This document shows positions 1-13,069 of a DNA stretch of 64,000 nucleotides, in pieces. The position numbers and the translations under genes are program-made. The notes under the pieces are model-generated. The model was not told the DNA's origin. It worked only from the letters and a program-made list of their open reading frames with translations, and did not search any database. Source of the DNA: Lysobacteraceae bacterium (GTDB lineage: Bacteria; Pseudomonadota; Gammaproteobacteria; Xanthomonadales; Rhodanobacteraceae). Where the stretch lies: contig SEHB01000003.1 of the NCBI GenBank assembly GCA_004143945.1, positions 293,225 to 357,224 on the forward strand, in the 5' to 3' direction. How positions within the stretch are numbered: the stretch's first letter is position 1; each line of letters opens with the position of its first letter.

Positions 1-56
1 CCGCGGCGCGGCGCGTGCTATCGTGCATGTTGCATTTTCTTGCAGCAGCCTTCGCC

Positions 57-1499
57 ATGTCCGCACGTTCATTCGCACCGTCATTCGCACTCGCCTGCGC
101 GTTCATCTTGGCCGCATTCGCGGCGCCTGCCGACGCGGCCGACACGCTCGTCTGGCGCGGCGACCTCGCGACCGGGCGCGCGATCATGGAGGACATCGCG
201 AAGGCCTATGCGAAGCAGAAGAAGGGCACGATCGACCTGCAGCCGTTCAGCACGCTGTCGGGCCTCGACGCGGTCGCGACGGGCAGCGCCGACATCGCGG
301 GCAGCGCACGCGGCAAGTTCGCTCGACGCGCCGAGGAAGCCGGCCTCAACTTCAATCCGGTCGCGCTCGACGCGGCGGTGATGGTCGTGCACGCGAAGAA
401 CCCGGTGTCCTCGATCAGCCTCAAGCAGATCCACGACCTCTACTACGGCCGCATCACGAACTGGAAGGAGCTCGGCGGGCCGGACAAGGCGATCAACCTC
501 TACGCGATCGCGAGCCCGCTCGACGGCGTCGAGTACTCGCTGCGCGAACTCGTGTACCGCAAGGGCCACCAGCCGATCGCGGCGCCGCGGCTCTACCTCA
601 ACACCGCCAAGCTCGAGGAAGCGATCGCGATCGACCAGGCCGGCCTCGGCCTGACCACGTTGGCGCGCGCGCACGCGAACAAGGGCCTCAAGATGCTGCG
701 CGTCGAGAACGTCGCGCCGTCGACCGCCTCGGTCGGCGACGGCAGCTATCCGCTCTACATCACGCTCTACATCGCCGAGCGCGAGGCCTCGCCCAAGCAC
801 GACGCGGTGCTGCGCTTCCTCGCGTTCCTCGACACGCCCGAGGCCAAGGCGATCCTGCGCAAGCACCAGCTCGTGCCGTACGGCGAGGCCGGCGACGTCG
901 CGATGCGCAACGAGCAGCGCCTCGTGTTCATCGACACCCAGGTCGGTCGTGACGCGGCGAGCGTCGCCGCGCTGACCGGCAAGCCGATGCCGACCCCGGT
1001 CGCCGCGCCGCGCGCGACGCTCGATGCGGCGACGCGCATTTCCTCGACCTCGGCGACCGCGCAGGCCGCACGCGAGAACCTCGCGCGCGCCGAGCAGAAG
1101 AAGGCCGAAGAGGCCGCCGCGAAGACCGCCGCCACGCCTGCGAAGACCGCAGCCCCGGTCGCCGCCGCGACGCCTGCGGCGAAGCCCGCTGCCGCGTCCG
1201 CGAAGCCGGTTGCGAAGAAGCCCGTTGCGAGCGTTCCGGCCAAGCCGGCGGCAGCCACGCCTGCGGCCAAGCCCGTGGCCACCGTCGCCGCGAAGCCTGC
1301 GACCGCGAAGCCCGCCGCCACCGTGGCCGCGAAGCCTGCGCCGAAGAAGCCGGCTGCGACCGCTGCCGCCAAACCCGCGCCGAAGAAGTCCGACGCGACC
1401 GCTGCCGCCAAGCCTGCGCCGAAGAAGGCCGAGGCTGCGCCGGCCAAGCCGGCCGCATCGTTCGGCAACGTCAGCGGTGGCGCCGGAGGCGGCAAGTAG
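57..1499 (+). CDS. PstS-like periplasmic substrate-binding protein with Ala/Lys/Pro-rich tail
   Basis: 480 aa. Residues 1-27 form a signal peptide (hydrophobic core, cleavage near PADA|AD), so the product should be periplasmic. Residues 28 to about 290 resemble the phosphate-binding-protein-like fold (PBP_like_2/PstS): a glycine/serine-rich segment SADIAGSARG and the family-typical stretch ISLKQIHDLYYGRITNWKEL. From about residue 338 to the end the protein is low-complexity Ala/Lys/Pro, with 13-residue repeats around KPAPKK that recall histone H1-like proteins. The ligand cannot be told. No pst transporter genes lie beside it, so a role in phosphate uptake is unproven. ATG 57 was chosen because it heads the signal peptide; ATG 27 or GTG 15 in the same frame would add a hydrophobic extension. 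No clear ribosome-binding site is visible and the left window edge is close. Confidence 0.75.
   Translation: MSARSFAPSFALACAFILAAFAAPADAADTLVWRGDLATGRAIMEDIAKAYAKQKKGTIDLQPFSTLSGLDAVATGSADIAGSARGKFARRAEEAGLNFNPVALDAAVMVVHAKNPVSSISLKQIHDLYYGRITNWKELGGPDKAINLYAIASPLDGVEYSLRELVYRKGHQPIAAPRLYLNTAKLEEAIAIDQAGLGLTTLARAHANKGLKMLRVENVAPSTASVGDGSYPLYITLYIAEREASPKHDAVLRFLAFLDTPEAKAILRKHQLVPYGEAGDVAMRNEQRLVFIDTQVGRDAASVAALTGKPMPTPVAAPRATLDAATRISSTSATAQAARENLARAEQKKAEEAAAKTAATPAKTAAPVAAATPAAKPAAASAKPVAKKPVASVPAKPAAATPAAKPVATVAAKPATAKPAATVAAKPAPKKPAATAAAKPAPKKSDATAAAKPAPKKAEAAPAKPAASFGNVSGGAGGGK
1332..1448. repeat. 39-bp in-frame tandem repeat (3 units)
   Basis: Three consecutive 39-bp units begin at 1332, 1371 and 1410. 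Each encodes 13 residues starting KPAPKK and ending in an Ala-rich run. They lie inside the tail of the binding-protein gene and differ at a few third positions and around one variable tripeptide, as expected from slippage-type expansion. More degenerate Ala-Lys-Pro units precede them from about 1130. Confidence 0.8.
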
Positions 1500-1516
1500 C
1501 CGTACGACGCGACACG

Positions 1517-2236
1517 ATGCGCGCGCGCATCCTCGCGGTTTCGCTCGACCTCGACGACACGCTGTGGCCGATCGCGCCCGCGATCGACGCAGCCGAACGC
1601 GCGCTCGACGACTGGCTGCGCACGCATCATCCGACCGTGGCCGACGCCTGGTCGATCCCGGCGCTGCGCGTGCTGCGCGAGCAGGTCGCGCAGGAGCACC
1701 CGCATCTCGCGCACGACTACGGCGCGCAGCGGCGCCTCACGATCGCGCGTGCGTTCGCGCACTGCCGCCATGGCGACGAGCACGTCGACGCGGCGTGCGA
1801 GGCCTACATCGCCGCGCGCAACCGCGTCGAGTGCTACGCCGATGCGGTGCCCGCGCTCGCCGCGCTCGCGGCGCGCGGACCGCTGGTCAGCATCACCAAT
1901 GGCAATGCCGACCTCGCGCGGATCGGACTCGGCCACCACTTCGCGCACCGGCTGTCGGCGCGCGAGTGCGGCATCGCCAAGCCGGCGCCGGAGATCTTCC
2001 TCGAGGCCTGCGCGCGGCTCGGACTCGCGCCCTCGCAGGTGCTGCATGTCGGCGATGACCCCGAGCTCGATGTCGCGGGCGCGCGTGCGGCCGGGTTGCG
2101 CACGGCTTGGCTCAATCGCACGGGCGAGGACTGGCCGCATGCGGAGCCGCCGGATCTCGCGCTGCGCGACCTCGGCGAACTCGTCGACTGGCTCGCACGC
2201 CACGACCTCGAGCATGCGGGCGGCCCGGCCGCCTGA
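1517..2236 (+). CDS. HAD-superfamily hydrolase, subfamily IA
   Basis: 239 aa, cytoplasmic. All four HAD motifs are visible: motif I DLDDTLWP at residues 11-18 (nucleophile Asp11 and acid/base Asp13), motif II SITNG near residue 125, the motif III lysine K155 in a GIAKPAPEIF context, and motif IV GDDPELD at 179-185. The helical insertion between motifs I and II indicates a C1 cap, so it is most likely a small-molecule phosphatase of the YjjG/phosphoglycolate type; the substrate is not predictable. It starts 17 bp after the binding-protein gene and is followed by the aminopeptidase on the same strand, so co-transcription is plausible. Confidence 0.85.
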   Translation: MRARILAVSLDLDDTLWPIAPAIDAAERALDDWLRTHHPTVADAWSIPALRVLREQVAQEHPHLAHDYGAQRRLTIARAFAHCRHGDEHVDAACEAYIAARNRVECYADAVPALAALAARGPLVSITNGNADLARIGLGHHFAHRLSARECGIAKPAPEIFLEACARLGLAPSQVLHVGDDPELDVAGARAAGLRTAWLNRTGEDWPHAEPPDLALRDLGELVDWLARHDLEHAGGPAA

Positions 2237-2293
2237 ACCCCGCGCGGGGCGCCACGCGGAGTGCGACAATGGCGCGTTCGCAAGGAGTCGCCA

Positions 2294-3667
2294 ATGGATG
2301 CCTGGGTAGACGCGGCGGATGCCGCTGAAGCAGTCCCCCTGCTCGCGGTCGACCGCGAGAGCTTCCCCGCCGCCGTGGCAGGCTTCGGTGATGCGGCCAC
2401 GCGCTGGTGCAGCACGCATGCATTCGCAGGCGAAGGCGGCCGCTTCCTCGTGCTTCCCGGGACCGATGGCGCGCCGCAGGCGGTGCTCGTGGGGTGCGAT
2501 GCGCGTGACGCGTTCGCGGCCGTCGCGAGCCTTCCGCAGCGCCTGCCGCCCGGGCGCTATCACGTCGACGCGCGCGGGCTCGCGCTCGCCGCCGACGAGG
2601 TCGCGCTGGCCTGGGCACTCGGTGCATATCGCTATACGCGCTACAAGAAGCCGCTGCATGCGGCCGCCCAGCTCGTCGTCGACGAGGGCGGCGTCGGGCA
2701 TGCGAGTGCGATCGCGCAGGCGGTCTACTGCGTGCGCGACCTCGTCAACACGCCGACCGAGGACCTCGGCCCGGCCGAACTCGCGGCCGAGGTGCAGGCG
2801 CTCGCACAGCGCCATCGCGCGACGTTCCGCGAATGGGTGGGCGACGACCTGCTCGCGGCCGGCTTCCCGACGATCCATGCGGTCGGGCGCGCAAGCCATC
2901 GCGCGCCACGCCTGGTCGAGCTCACGCACGGCGAGGCGGGCGCGCCGCACGTCGTGCTGATCGGCAAGGGCGTGTGCTTCGACACCGGCGGCCTCGACCT
3001 CAAGACCGCCGACGGCATGCGCTGGATGAAGAAGGACATGGGCGGCGCCGCGCACGCGATCGCGCTGGCCCAGCTCGTGCTGTCGACGAAACTGCCGGTG
3101 CGCCTGACGCTGCTGGTCCCTGCGGTCGAGAACGCGGTCGCGGGCAATGCCTATCGCCCTGGTGAAGTGATCACGACGCGCGCGGGCATCACGGTCGAAG
3201 TCGACAACACCGATGCGGAAGGGCGGCTCGTGCTCTGCGACGCACTCGCGTATGCGGCCTCGCTGTCACCGGACCTGGTCCTCGATTTCGCGACATTGAC
3301 CGGCGCGGCGCGCGTCGCGCTCGGTCCGGACCTGCCCGCGTTGTTCGCCAATCGCGACGAGGTCGCGAACGGCTTGCTGCAGGCGGCGCAGGACGCGCGC
3401 GACCCGCTCTGGCGCATGCCGCTGTGGCGGCCGTACCTGCCGATGCTCGAATCGCACATCGCCGATCTCGCGAACTCGGGTGCCTCGCGCCACGCGGGCG
3501 CGATCACCGCGGCGCTGTTCCTCGAGCGCTTCGTACCCGAGTCGCAGGCGTGGGCCCACCTCGACGTGTACTCCTGGAACGATACCGACAGGCCCGGCCG
3601 CCCGCGCGGCGGCGAGGCACAGGGCCTGCGCGCATACTTCCGCTACCTGCAGCAGCGCTACGCCTGA
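2294..3667 (+). CDS. Leucyl aminopeptidase family (M17) metallopeptidase
   Basis: 457 aa, cytoplasmic. The C-terminal catalytic domain has the M17 metal-binding signature: KGVCFDTGG at about 225-233 (Lys225, Asp230), KKDMGG shortly after, and the diagnostic NTDAEGRL at 305-312 (Asp307, Glu309, Arg311). The N-terminal domain is shorter than in Escherichia coli PepA (503 aa), as in many single-domain M17 proteins of Xanthomonadales. It removes N-terminal amino acids from peptides using two divalent metals. The ATG at 2294 has an AAGGAG ribosome-binding site 6 bp upstream, which favours it over the GTG or upstream ATG codons in frame. It is convergent with glmU, leaving 28 bp between the stops. 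Confidence 0.9.
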   Translation: MDAWVDAADAAEAVPLLAVDRESFPAAVAGFGDAATRWCSTHAFAGEGGRFLVLPGTDGAPQAVLVGCDARDAFAAVASLPQRLPPGRYHVDARGLALAADEVALAWALGAYRYTRYKKPLHAAAQLVVDEGGVGHASAIAQAVYCVRDLVNTPTEDLGPAELAAEVQALAQRHRATFREWVGDDLLAAGFPTIHAVGRASHRAPRLVELTHGEAGAPHVVLIGKGVCFDTGGLDLKTADGMRWMKKDMGGAAHAIALAQLVLSTKLPVRLTLLVPAVENAVAGNAYRPGEVITTRAGITVEVDNTDAEGRLVLCDALAYAASLSPDLVLDFATLTGAARVALGPDLPALFANRDEVANGLLQAAQDARDPLWRMPLWRPYLPMLESHIADLANSGASRHAGAITAALFLERFVPESQAWAHLDVYSWNDTDRPGRPRGGEAQGLRAYFRYLQQRYA

Positions 3668-3695
3668 GTCGCTCGCGCGCGGGTGCGCGCAGGCA

Positions 3696-5063
3696 TCAAC
3701 CCTTGGTCGGGCGGCGCCAGCCCGGGATCGTGGTCTGGCGCGCGCGCGCGAGCGTGAGTTCGGCGTCCGGCGCATCGCGCGTGACGACCGAACCCGCGCC
3801 GATCGTCGCGCCCTTGCCGATGCGCACGGGCGCGACCAGCGCGGTGTTCGAACCGATGAACGCGCCTTCCTCGATCGTCGTCGCGTGCTTGTTCGCGCCG
3901 TCGTAGTTGCAGGTGATCGTGCCGGCGCCGATGTTCACGCCCGCGCCGACCTCGGCATCGCCGATGTAGGACAGGTGGTTGGCCTTCGCGTTCTCGCCGA
4001 AGCGTGCCTTCTTGGTCTCGACGAAGTTGCCGATGCGGCTGCCGCTCGCGAGCTCGGTGCCCGCGCGCAGGCGCGCAAACGGGCCGATGTCGCAGGGACC
4101 GTGCGTGACGACGCCGTCGAGGTTGCAGTGCGAGTGCACGATCGTGCCGGCCGCGAGCGTCGAGTTGCGGATGCGGCAGTACGGCCCGATGCGCACCTCG
4201 TCGCCGAGTTCGACCAGGCCTTCGAGGATCACGTCGATGTCGATCTCGACGTCGCGGCCGACGCGCACGTCGCCACGCACGTCGAAGCGCACGGGATCGG
4301 CGAAGCGCACTCCCGCGGCCGCGAGCTGGGTCGCGCGCATGCGCTGGTGCATGCGTTCGAGGCCCGCGAGTTGCCACGGATCGTTCGCGCCGAACACTTC
4401 CTGCGGATTCAGGCACACGCTCGCTTCGGCCGGCTCGCCTTCCTCGTTGGCCTGCGCGAACACGTCGGTGAGGTAGTACTCGCGCTGCGCGTTCTGGTCG
4501 GTGAGGTTGTTGAGCCACACGCGCAGGCGGCGCGCGTCGGCGGCGAGGATGCCGCTGTTGACGCAGGTGATCGCGCGCTGCTCGGTGTTGGCGTCCTTCT
4601 CCTCGACGATCGCGCGGATGCGGCCGATGCCGTCGCGCACGACGCGGCCGTAGCCGTAGGGATTGTCGAGCTGCGTCACCAGCGCCGCGAGCGGCGTCTC
4701 GACCTGCAGCAGCTTGCGCAGCGTGTCGGCGCGGATCAGCGGCACGTCGCCGTAGAGCACGAGCACGCGCCCGTCCTCGGGGATGTCGGGCATCACGAGG
4801 CGCACCGCGTGGCCGGTCCCCTGCTGGCGCGGCTGGTGCACCCAGGCGAGGTCGCCGAGATCGGTCAGCGCGGCCTTGACCTGCTCGCCGAGGTGTCCGT
4901 GCACGACGTGGATGCGCGCGGGCTGCAGCGTGCGCGCGGTGTCGAGCACGTGCGCGAGCATCGGCCTTCCGGCCAGCGGCATCAGCACCTTGGGCTGGGC
5001 CGACTTCATCCGCTTGCCCTCGCCCGCGGCGAGGACGATCACATGCAGGGGCGCACTCGTCAC
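3696..5063 (-). CDS. glmU: Bifunctional GlmU: GlcNAc-1-P uridyltransferase / GlcN-1-P acetyltransferase
   Basis: 455 aa, against 456 in E. coli. It makes UDP-N-acetylglucosamine for peptidoglycan, lipopolysaccharide and, here, probably the EPS locus. The N-terminal half carries the nucleotidyltransferase signature [11 protein letters not shown] with PKVLMPLAG. The C-terminal half is a left-handed beta-helix of hexapeptide repeats with the acetyltransferase region [10 protein letters not shown] (catalytic His) and [11 protein letters not shown]. The start is GTG at 5063: the coding strand reads GGAGGAG, then 5 bases, then GTG, and residue 1 lies just before the conserved LHVIVLAAG. Longer in-frame starts lack both features. 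It follows the atp operon, as in E. coli, but a terminator and 431 bp separate them. Confidence 0.96.
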   Translation of the reverse strand: MTSAPLHVIVLAAGEGKRMKSAQPKVLMPLAGRPMLAHVLDTARTLQPARIHVVHGHLGEQVKAALTDLGDLAWVHQPRQQGTGHAVRLVMPDIPEDGRVLVLYGDVPLIRADTLRKLLQVETPLAALVTQLDNPYGYGRVVRDGIGRIRAIVEEKDANTEQRAITCVNSGILAADARRLRVWLNNLTDQNAQREYYLTDVFAQANEEGEPAEASVCLNPQEVFGANDPWQLAGLERMHQRMRATQLAAAGVRFADPVRFDVRGDVRVGRDVEIDIDVILEGLVELGDEVRIGPYCRIRNSTLAAGTIVHSHCNLDGVVTHGPCDIGPFARLRAGTELASGSRIGNFVETKKARFGENAKANHLSYIGDAEVGAGVNIGAGTITCNYDGANKHATTIEEGAFIGSNTALVAPVRIGKGATIGAGSVVTRDAPDAELTLARARQTTIPGWRRPTKG

Positions 5064-5374
5064 GGAAACTCCTCCAGAGGATGCAGGTCGGGCGGCTTGG
5101 CCGGGGCGTCGCGACGACATGCACCCGCGGCTGCAGCCGCGCAGGCGCTCCCCGGCCCAATCCCCCCGGGGCAATCGCTGAGACGTGGTTCACATTCTAG
5201 ACAAAGCGCCGGGTCGGCGTCGCGCCGTCTTTCCGGCGGGTCGCGACGCTCGTCGCCGCTTCCCCCACTCACGCGGCTTCGGCTTCCCCCGCGCGCGGGG
5301 AAAGATGCCGCACAGCGGCAGAAGGGGGCGGCTTTTGATCTTGATCGTGCGAGTACGCGCGAAGATCAAGAGCG

Positions 5375-5426
5375 CCCCTCATCCGCCCCTGCGGGGCACC
5401 TTCTCCCGCAGGCGGGAGAAGGAGGA
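5375..5426. repeat. Two-hairpin intergenic repeat
   Basis: Two adjacent perfect palindromes: GCCCC-TGC-GGGGC and CTTCTCCCGC-AGG-CGGGAGAAG-like arms, preceded by CCCTCATCC. Elements of this look are widespread between genes in high-GC proteobacteria (family knowledge). Only one copy is seen in the window. Confidence 0.6.
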
Positions 5427-5440
5427 GATCGGGCGCAGAC

Positions 5441-5465
5441 AAAAAACGCCGGCGTGCGCCGGCGT
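5441..5465 (-). terminator. Rho-independent terminator of the atp operon
   Basis: On the minus strand a 9-bp GC-rich stem (ACGCCGGCG with CGCCGGCGT, 2-base loop) is followed directly by a run of six T. It lies 30 bp after the atpC stop. Confidence 0.85.
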
Positions 5466-5494
5466 CTTCGATCACTGCGTGGTGCGGCCCGCGC

Positions 5495-5917
5495 TCAGTG
5501 CTTGAGCGAGCGGCGCAGGCGTTCGAGTGCCTGCAGCTGGGCCATCGCCTGCGCGAGCTGCGCCTGCGCCTGAGCGACTTCGAGCGCGTCGGAACGGTTC
5601 GCGAGCGCGCGCTCGGCCTCGTCCTTGGCGCCGCGCGCGGCCGCTTCGTCGAGGTCCTTCGCGCGGATCGCGGTATCGGCGAGCACGGTCACGACGCTCG
5701 GCTGCACCTCGAGGATGCCGCCGGAGACGTAGAAGAACTGCTCCTCGCCGTTCTCGAGCATCACGCGCACCTGGCCCGGCTTCAGCCGCGTGATCAGCGG
5801 CGCATGGCGCGGCGCGATGCCGAGCTCGCCCATCTCGCCGGTCGCGATGACCATCTGCGCGTTGCCGTGGAAGATCTCTTCCTCGGCGCTCACGATGTCG
5901 CAGCGGATTGTGGCCAT
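5495..5917 (-). CDS. atpC: ATP synthase F1 epsilon subunit
   Basis: 140 aa (E. coli 139). Epsilon is part of the F1 central stalk and a regulator of ATP hydrolysis. The N-terminal beta-sandwich begins [17 protein letters not shown] and contains the family stretch [19 protein letters not shown]. The C-terminal part is the usual two-helix Ala-rich arm ending in LQALERLRR. It is the last gene of the atp operon, 131 bp after atpD; an inverted repeat fills that gap. The ATG at 5917 is preceded by a GAGAGAG-type ribosome-binding site. Confidence 0.96.
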   Translation of the reverse strand: MATIRCDIVSAEEEIFHGNAQMVIATGEMGELGIAPRHAPLITRLKPGQVRVMLENGEEQFFYVSGGILEVQPSVVTVLADTAIRAKDLDEAAARGAKDEAERALANRSDALEVAQAQAQLAQAMAQLQALERLRRSLKH

Positions 5918-5945
5918 GGTGTCTCTCTCACTTCGTTCGGTCGAC

Positions 5946-6036
5946 GGGAATGGGGAATCGGGAATGGAGAATGGCGGAGCAGGTTTCGTCGTCTTGTCGC
6001 TTTCGACTATTCCCTATTGCCCATTCCCCTTTCCCG
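5946..6036. repeat. Heptad-built inverted repeat (GGGAATG type) between atpC and atpD
   Basis: The left arm (5946-5975) consists of GGGAATG/GGGAATC-like heptads; the right arm (6009-6036) is the complementary ATTCCCC/ATTCCCT series. The arms could pair into a long imperfect hairpin. The same design recurs at 29434-29566. Confidence 0.75.
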
Positions 6037-6048
6037 CGGCGAAGCCGC

Positions 6049-7283
<1,235 letters not shown>

Positions 7284-7292
7284 TTAGTGAGA

Positions 7293-7346
7293 AGTGCGGC
7301 CATGGATGGCCGCTTCTTGATCTTCGCGATCAGGGACGATCGCACT
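7293..7346. repeat. Palindromic repeat copy 1 (atpG-atpD gap)
   Basis: Contains the palindrome GCGGCCATGGATGGCCGC, then TTCTTGAT, then a second hairpin around GCGATCAGGGACGATCGC. The outer ends AGTGCG and CGCACT also pair. It closely matches the copy at 11475-11527. Confidence 0.75.
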
Positions 7347-8209
7347 CATACAGCGGCAGCGCCGCCGACGATCTCGGAAATTTCCTGCGTGATCGCCGCC
7401 TGGCGCGCCTTGTTGTAGACCAGGGTGAGCGAATCGATCGCCTTGGTCGCGTTGTCCGACGCGCTCTTCATCGCGACCATGCGCGCGGCATGCTCGCTCG
7501 CGAGGTTCTCGAGCACGGCCTGGTAGACCAGCGACTCGATGTAGCGCGTGAGCACGTGCTCGAGCACGACGTCCGGGCTCGGTTCGTAAAGGTAATCCCA
7601 GCCGTGCGCGGACACCGGTTCATCCGACGGCGGCAGCGGCAGCAGCGACTCGCTCATCACGCGCTGCGTCATCGTGTTGACGAAGTCGTTGTAGGCGATG
7701 TTGACGCGATCGATGCGCCCGTCGGTGTAGGCGTCGAGCATGACCTTGATCACGCCGATCAGCTGCGCGACCTGCGGCTTCTCGCCGAGATGCGTGACCG
7801 AGCCCACCATGTTGACCTTGAGGCGGCGGAAGAACTGCGTCGCCTTCTGGCCGATGCAGACGAGGTCGACCTCGACGCCCTTCTCCTGCCAGCCGCGGAT
7901 CTCGCCGAGCAGCTTGCGGAACAGGTTCGAATTGAGGCCGCCGCAGAGGCCGCGGTCGGTCGACACCACGACGTAGCCGACGCGCCGGACCTCGTCGCGC
8001 GAGACCAGGAACGGGTGCTTGTACTCGACGTTCGCGTGCGCGACGTGGCCGATGACCTGGCGCATCATGCGCGCGTACGGGCGCGAGGCGCGCATCAGTT
8101 CCTGCGCCTTGCGGATCTTCGACGCCGAAACCATCTCGAGCGCGCGCGTCACCTTGCGGGTGTTGGCGACACTCTTGATCTTCGTGCGGATTTCTCTTGC
8201 GCCTGCCAT
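7346..8209 (-). CDS. atpG: ATP synthase F1 gamma subunit
   Basis: 287 aa, identical in length to E. coli AtpG. This is the rotating central shaft inside the alpha3beta3 ring. The N-terminal helix [19 protein letters not shown] and the C-terminal helix with [14 protein letters not shown] and [15 protein letters not shown] are the conserved coiled-coil halves. The start is ATG 8209 because it begins exactly at the family N-terminus; an in-frame extension upstream reads through the intergenic repeat. It lies 119 bp before atpD; the gap contains palindromic repeat copy 1. Confidence 0.97.
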   Translation of the reverse strand: MAGAREIRTKIKSVANTRKVTRALEMVSASKIRKAQELMRASRPYARMMRQVIGHVAHANVEYKHPFLVSRDEVRRVGYVVVSTDRGLCGGLNSNLFRKLLGEIRGWQEKGVEVDLVCIGQKATQFFRRLKVNMVGSVTHLGEKPQVAQLIGVIKVMLDAYTDGRIDRVNIAYNDFVNTMTQRVMSESLLPLPPSDEPVSAHGWDYLYEPSPDVVLEHVLTRYIESLVYQAVLENLASEHAARMVAMKSASDNATKAIDSLTLVYNKARQAAITQEISEIVGGAAAV

Positions 8210-8232
8210 TTGCTCGCTACGCTCGCTTGTGG

Positions 8233-8306
8233 TTGGTGAATCGTGATTGGTGATTCGTGTTCGCGATCCGCTTTCGCGAATCACGAATCACGAATGACAA
8301 ATCACC
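8233..8306. repeat. Heptad-built inverted repeat (GATTCGTG type) between atpG and atpA
   Basis: The left arm TTGGTGAATCGTGATT... (8233-8259) and the right arm with CGAATCACGAATCACGAATG (8275-8306) are imperfect complements built from 7-8-bp units. A similar element lies at 9918-9998. Confidence 0.75.
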
Positions 8307-8309
8307 GCT

Positions 8310-9857
<1,548 letters not shown>

Positions 9858-9917
9858 GGTGGTTTCCTCGGTCGCGCGTCGCGGATGCGGTGCGCGGGAT
9901 GGTTTGGTTCTGCTGCC

Positions 9918-9998
9918 GTGATCGGTGGTTCGCGAATCGCGATTCGTGACCGGCAATCCCGCCTGCTCGGATCACCCGTCACGAATCACCCATCACGG
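9918..9998. repeat. Heptad-built inverted repeat (GATTCGTG type) between atpA and atpH
   Basis: Left arm 9918-9951 (GTGATCGG..GATTCGTGACC) and right arm 9970-9998 (GGATCACCCGTCACGAATCACC..) form an imperfect hairpin of 7-8-bp units, like the element at 8233-8306. Confidence 0.7.
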
Positions 9999-10001
9999 CT
10001 T

Positions 10002-10535
10002 TCAACTCGCCAATGCTTGCTCCAGCCGCGCCAGCCGGCCGCGCACGGAGCCGTCGATGACGACGTCGCCCGCGTCGATCACGGCGCCGCCGAGCACGCT
10101 CGCATCAATCGACTGCTCGATCTCGATGTCGCGTCCGAAGCGGCGCTTGAGCGCGTCCTTGAGCTTGGCGGTTTCCGCCGAGTCGATCGGCGAGGCCGAA
10201 CGCACGTTCACCTTGAGCACGCGCTCGGCGTCCTGCTTGTAGCCTTCGAACAGCGCGCCGATCTCGGGCAGCACCGGCAGGCGCTGGTTTTCCGCGAGCA
10301 TCCCGGTGAAGCGCGAGTAGGCCGAATCGGCCGGCTCGCCCTCGGGCGCGAACAGCGCGGCGAGGTCGGCCTGCGCGACGCGCGGATCGCCGAACAGCGC
10401 GGTGACGCGCGGATCGGCCGCGACCTGCGCGGCGAACGCGAGCTTGCCGGCCCAGGCGGCGAGGCCGTCGTGGTCACGCGCGAGTTCGAATGCGGCGCGC
10501 GCGTACGGTCGGGCGAGGGTGAGTGCGTCGGACAT
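10002..10535 (-). CDS. atpH: ATP synthase F1 delta subunit
   Basis: 177 aa, identical in length to E. coli AtpH. It links the peripheral stalk to the top of F1. Conserved N-terminus TLARPYARAAFELA and the C-terminal region with VNVRSASPIDSAE and the IDASVLGGAVIDAGDVVIDGS motif. It starts 3 bp after the atpF stop, typical for translational coupling. Confidence 0.95.
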   Translation of the reverse strand: MSDALTLARPYARAAFELARDHDGLAAWAGKLAFAAQVAADPRVTALFGDPRVAQADLAALFAPEGEPADSAYSRFTGMLAENQRLPVLPEIGALFEGYKQDAERVLKVNVRSASPIDSAETAKLKDALKRRFGRDIEIEQSIDASVLGGAVIDAGDVVIDGSVRGRLARLEQALAS

Positions 10536-10538
10536 CGG

Positions 10539-11009
10539 TCAGATCTCGGTGACGAGCTGGTCGATCAGCGCCTTGTGCGCGTTCGCGTCGATCTCGCGGC
10601 GCAGGATCTTCTCCGCGCCGGCGACCGCGAGCTCGGCGACCTTGCCACGCAATTCCTCGCGTGCCTTGTGCGCCTGCGCCTCGATGTCGGCCGCGGCGAT
10701 CGCCTTCTGTTTGGTCGCCTCGACGATCGCGTCCTGGCGCGCCTTGTCGACGATCTGCGCGGCCTGCTGGTTCGCCTTCTCGATGATCTGCGTCGCTTCG
10801 GCGCGCGCCTTGCGGATCTCGTCCGCGACGCGTGCGTCGGCATCGGCGAGCTCCTTGCGCGCCTTCTCGGCCTGGTTGAGGCCTTCCTCGATCTTCTTCT
10901 GGCGTTCTTCGATCGCCGCGATGATGTGCGGCCAGCCGAATTTCATGACCAGCAGGACCACGGCGAAGAACGCCAGGCCCTGGATGACCAGGGTGATGTT
11001 CGGAACCAT
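10539..11009 (-). CDS. atpF: ATP synthase F0 subunit b
   Basis: 156 aa, identical in length to E. coli AtpF. One N-terminal membrane helix (about residues 6-25) is followed by a long charged coiled coil rich in Ala, Lys and Glu, which forms the peripheral stalk as a dimer. The conserved junction KFGWPHIIAAIEERQKKI is present. It lies 63 bp after atpE and 3 bp before atpH. Confidence 0.96.
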   Translation of the reverse strand: MVPNITLVIQGLAFFAVVLLVMKFGWPHIIAAIEERQKKIEEGLNQAEKARKELADADARVADEIRKARAEATQIIEKANQQAAQIVDKARQDAIVEATKQKAIAAADIEAQAHKAREELRGKVAELAVAGAEKILRREIDANAHKALIDQLVTEI

Positions 11010-11072
11010 TGCGTTGCTCCTGGCTGGCGGGGACGACGCCTGCGCGCCGGCCCTGCCGGGATCGCGGGATTG

Positions 11073-11378
<306 letters not shown>

Positions 11379-11474
11379 CTAGGGTGATGTAGGAATCGGG
11401 TTGTTACGGCACTACGACGAAGCGGGTCATTCGCCACGAACGTCCATCCAGGCGCGCTCGTGCTTCACTTTGAA

Positions 11475-11527
11475 AGTGCGGCCAAGGATGGCCGCTTCTT
11501 GATTCTCGCGTTCAAGGATGAACGCAC
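11475..11527. repeat. Palindromic repeat copy 2 (atpB-atpE gap)
   Basis: GCGGCCAAGGATGGCCGC followed by TTCTTGAT and a second hairpin GCGTTCAAGGATGAACGC. The arrangement and spacing equal copy 1 at 7293-7346; the second hairpin stem differs but keeps pairing. Confidence 0.75.
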
Positions 11528-11530
11528 AAG

Positions 11531-12773
<1,243 letters not shown>

Positions 12774-12842
12774 TGGATCACTCCCGGCGAGGGAGAAGGA
12801 TGCGGCGCGGTCTCCCGTCAACCACCGCTGCAAAGCCTGAAG

Positions 12843-12872
12843 AGTTTACCAAGCCCTCGCAGCTTGTAGCAA
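12843..12872 (-). promoter_or_regulatory. Candidate sigma-70 promoter of the atp operon
   Basis: On the minus strand TTGCTA (complement of 12867-12872) and TAAACT (complement of 12843-12848) are 18 bp apart, each matching four of six consensus bases. It lies between the phasin terminator and atpI, the only space available for an operon promoter. Confidence 0.5.
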
Positions 12873-12975
12873 TCACGCGCGCGGGTTCGCGCGTGCATCG
12901 GAGCCGGAGATGCGCGTGACGCCGTCCTCCCGGGCTGCGTCCGATTGCCGCAGCGCATGCAACGCCGCCGGGGCC

Positions 12976-13006
12976 AAAAAAAAGAGGCCGGACAGGGTCC
13001 GGCCTC
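12976..13006 (-). terminator. Rho-independent terminator after the phasin gene
   Basis: Minus strand: a perfect 10-bp stem GAGGCCGGAC / GTCCGGCCTC with a 3-base loop, followed by eight T (complement of 12976-12983). It lies 63 bp after the phasin stop. Confidence 0.93.
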
Positions 13007-13069
13007 CAACTGGACGCCACCGCAACAGGGGAGATGCGGCGGCGTCGATTCCCTGTGGGAACCGTTGCC

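Larger units (their letters stand above)
5064..5494. other. 431-bp gene-free region between atpC and glmU
   Basis: No credible gene. It holds the atp operon terminator (5441-5465) and a two-hairpin intergenic repeat (5375-5426). Near glmU it holds a possible minus-strand -10 element TAGAAT (complement of 5194-5199), without a convincing -35. A third hairpin-prone stretch with CCCCCGCGCGCGGGG lies around 5283-5298. glmU therefore probably has its own promoter here. Confidence 0.5.

Noticed and set aside
1332..1448. CRISPR-like array
   Set aside because: The 39-bp units are contiguous without spacers and are in frame within a coding region; no cas genes are present. No CRISPR array was seen elsewhere in the window.
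12774..12833. Longer atpI starting at ATG 12833
   Set aside because: The likely promoter would start transcription only a few bases before it and it lacks a ribosome-binding site; GTG 12773 has GGGAG at good distance. Kept only as an alternative.
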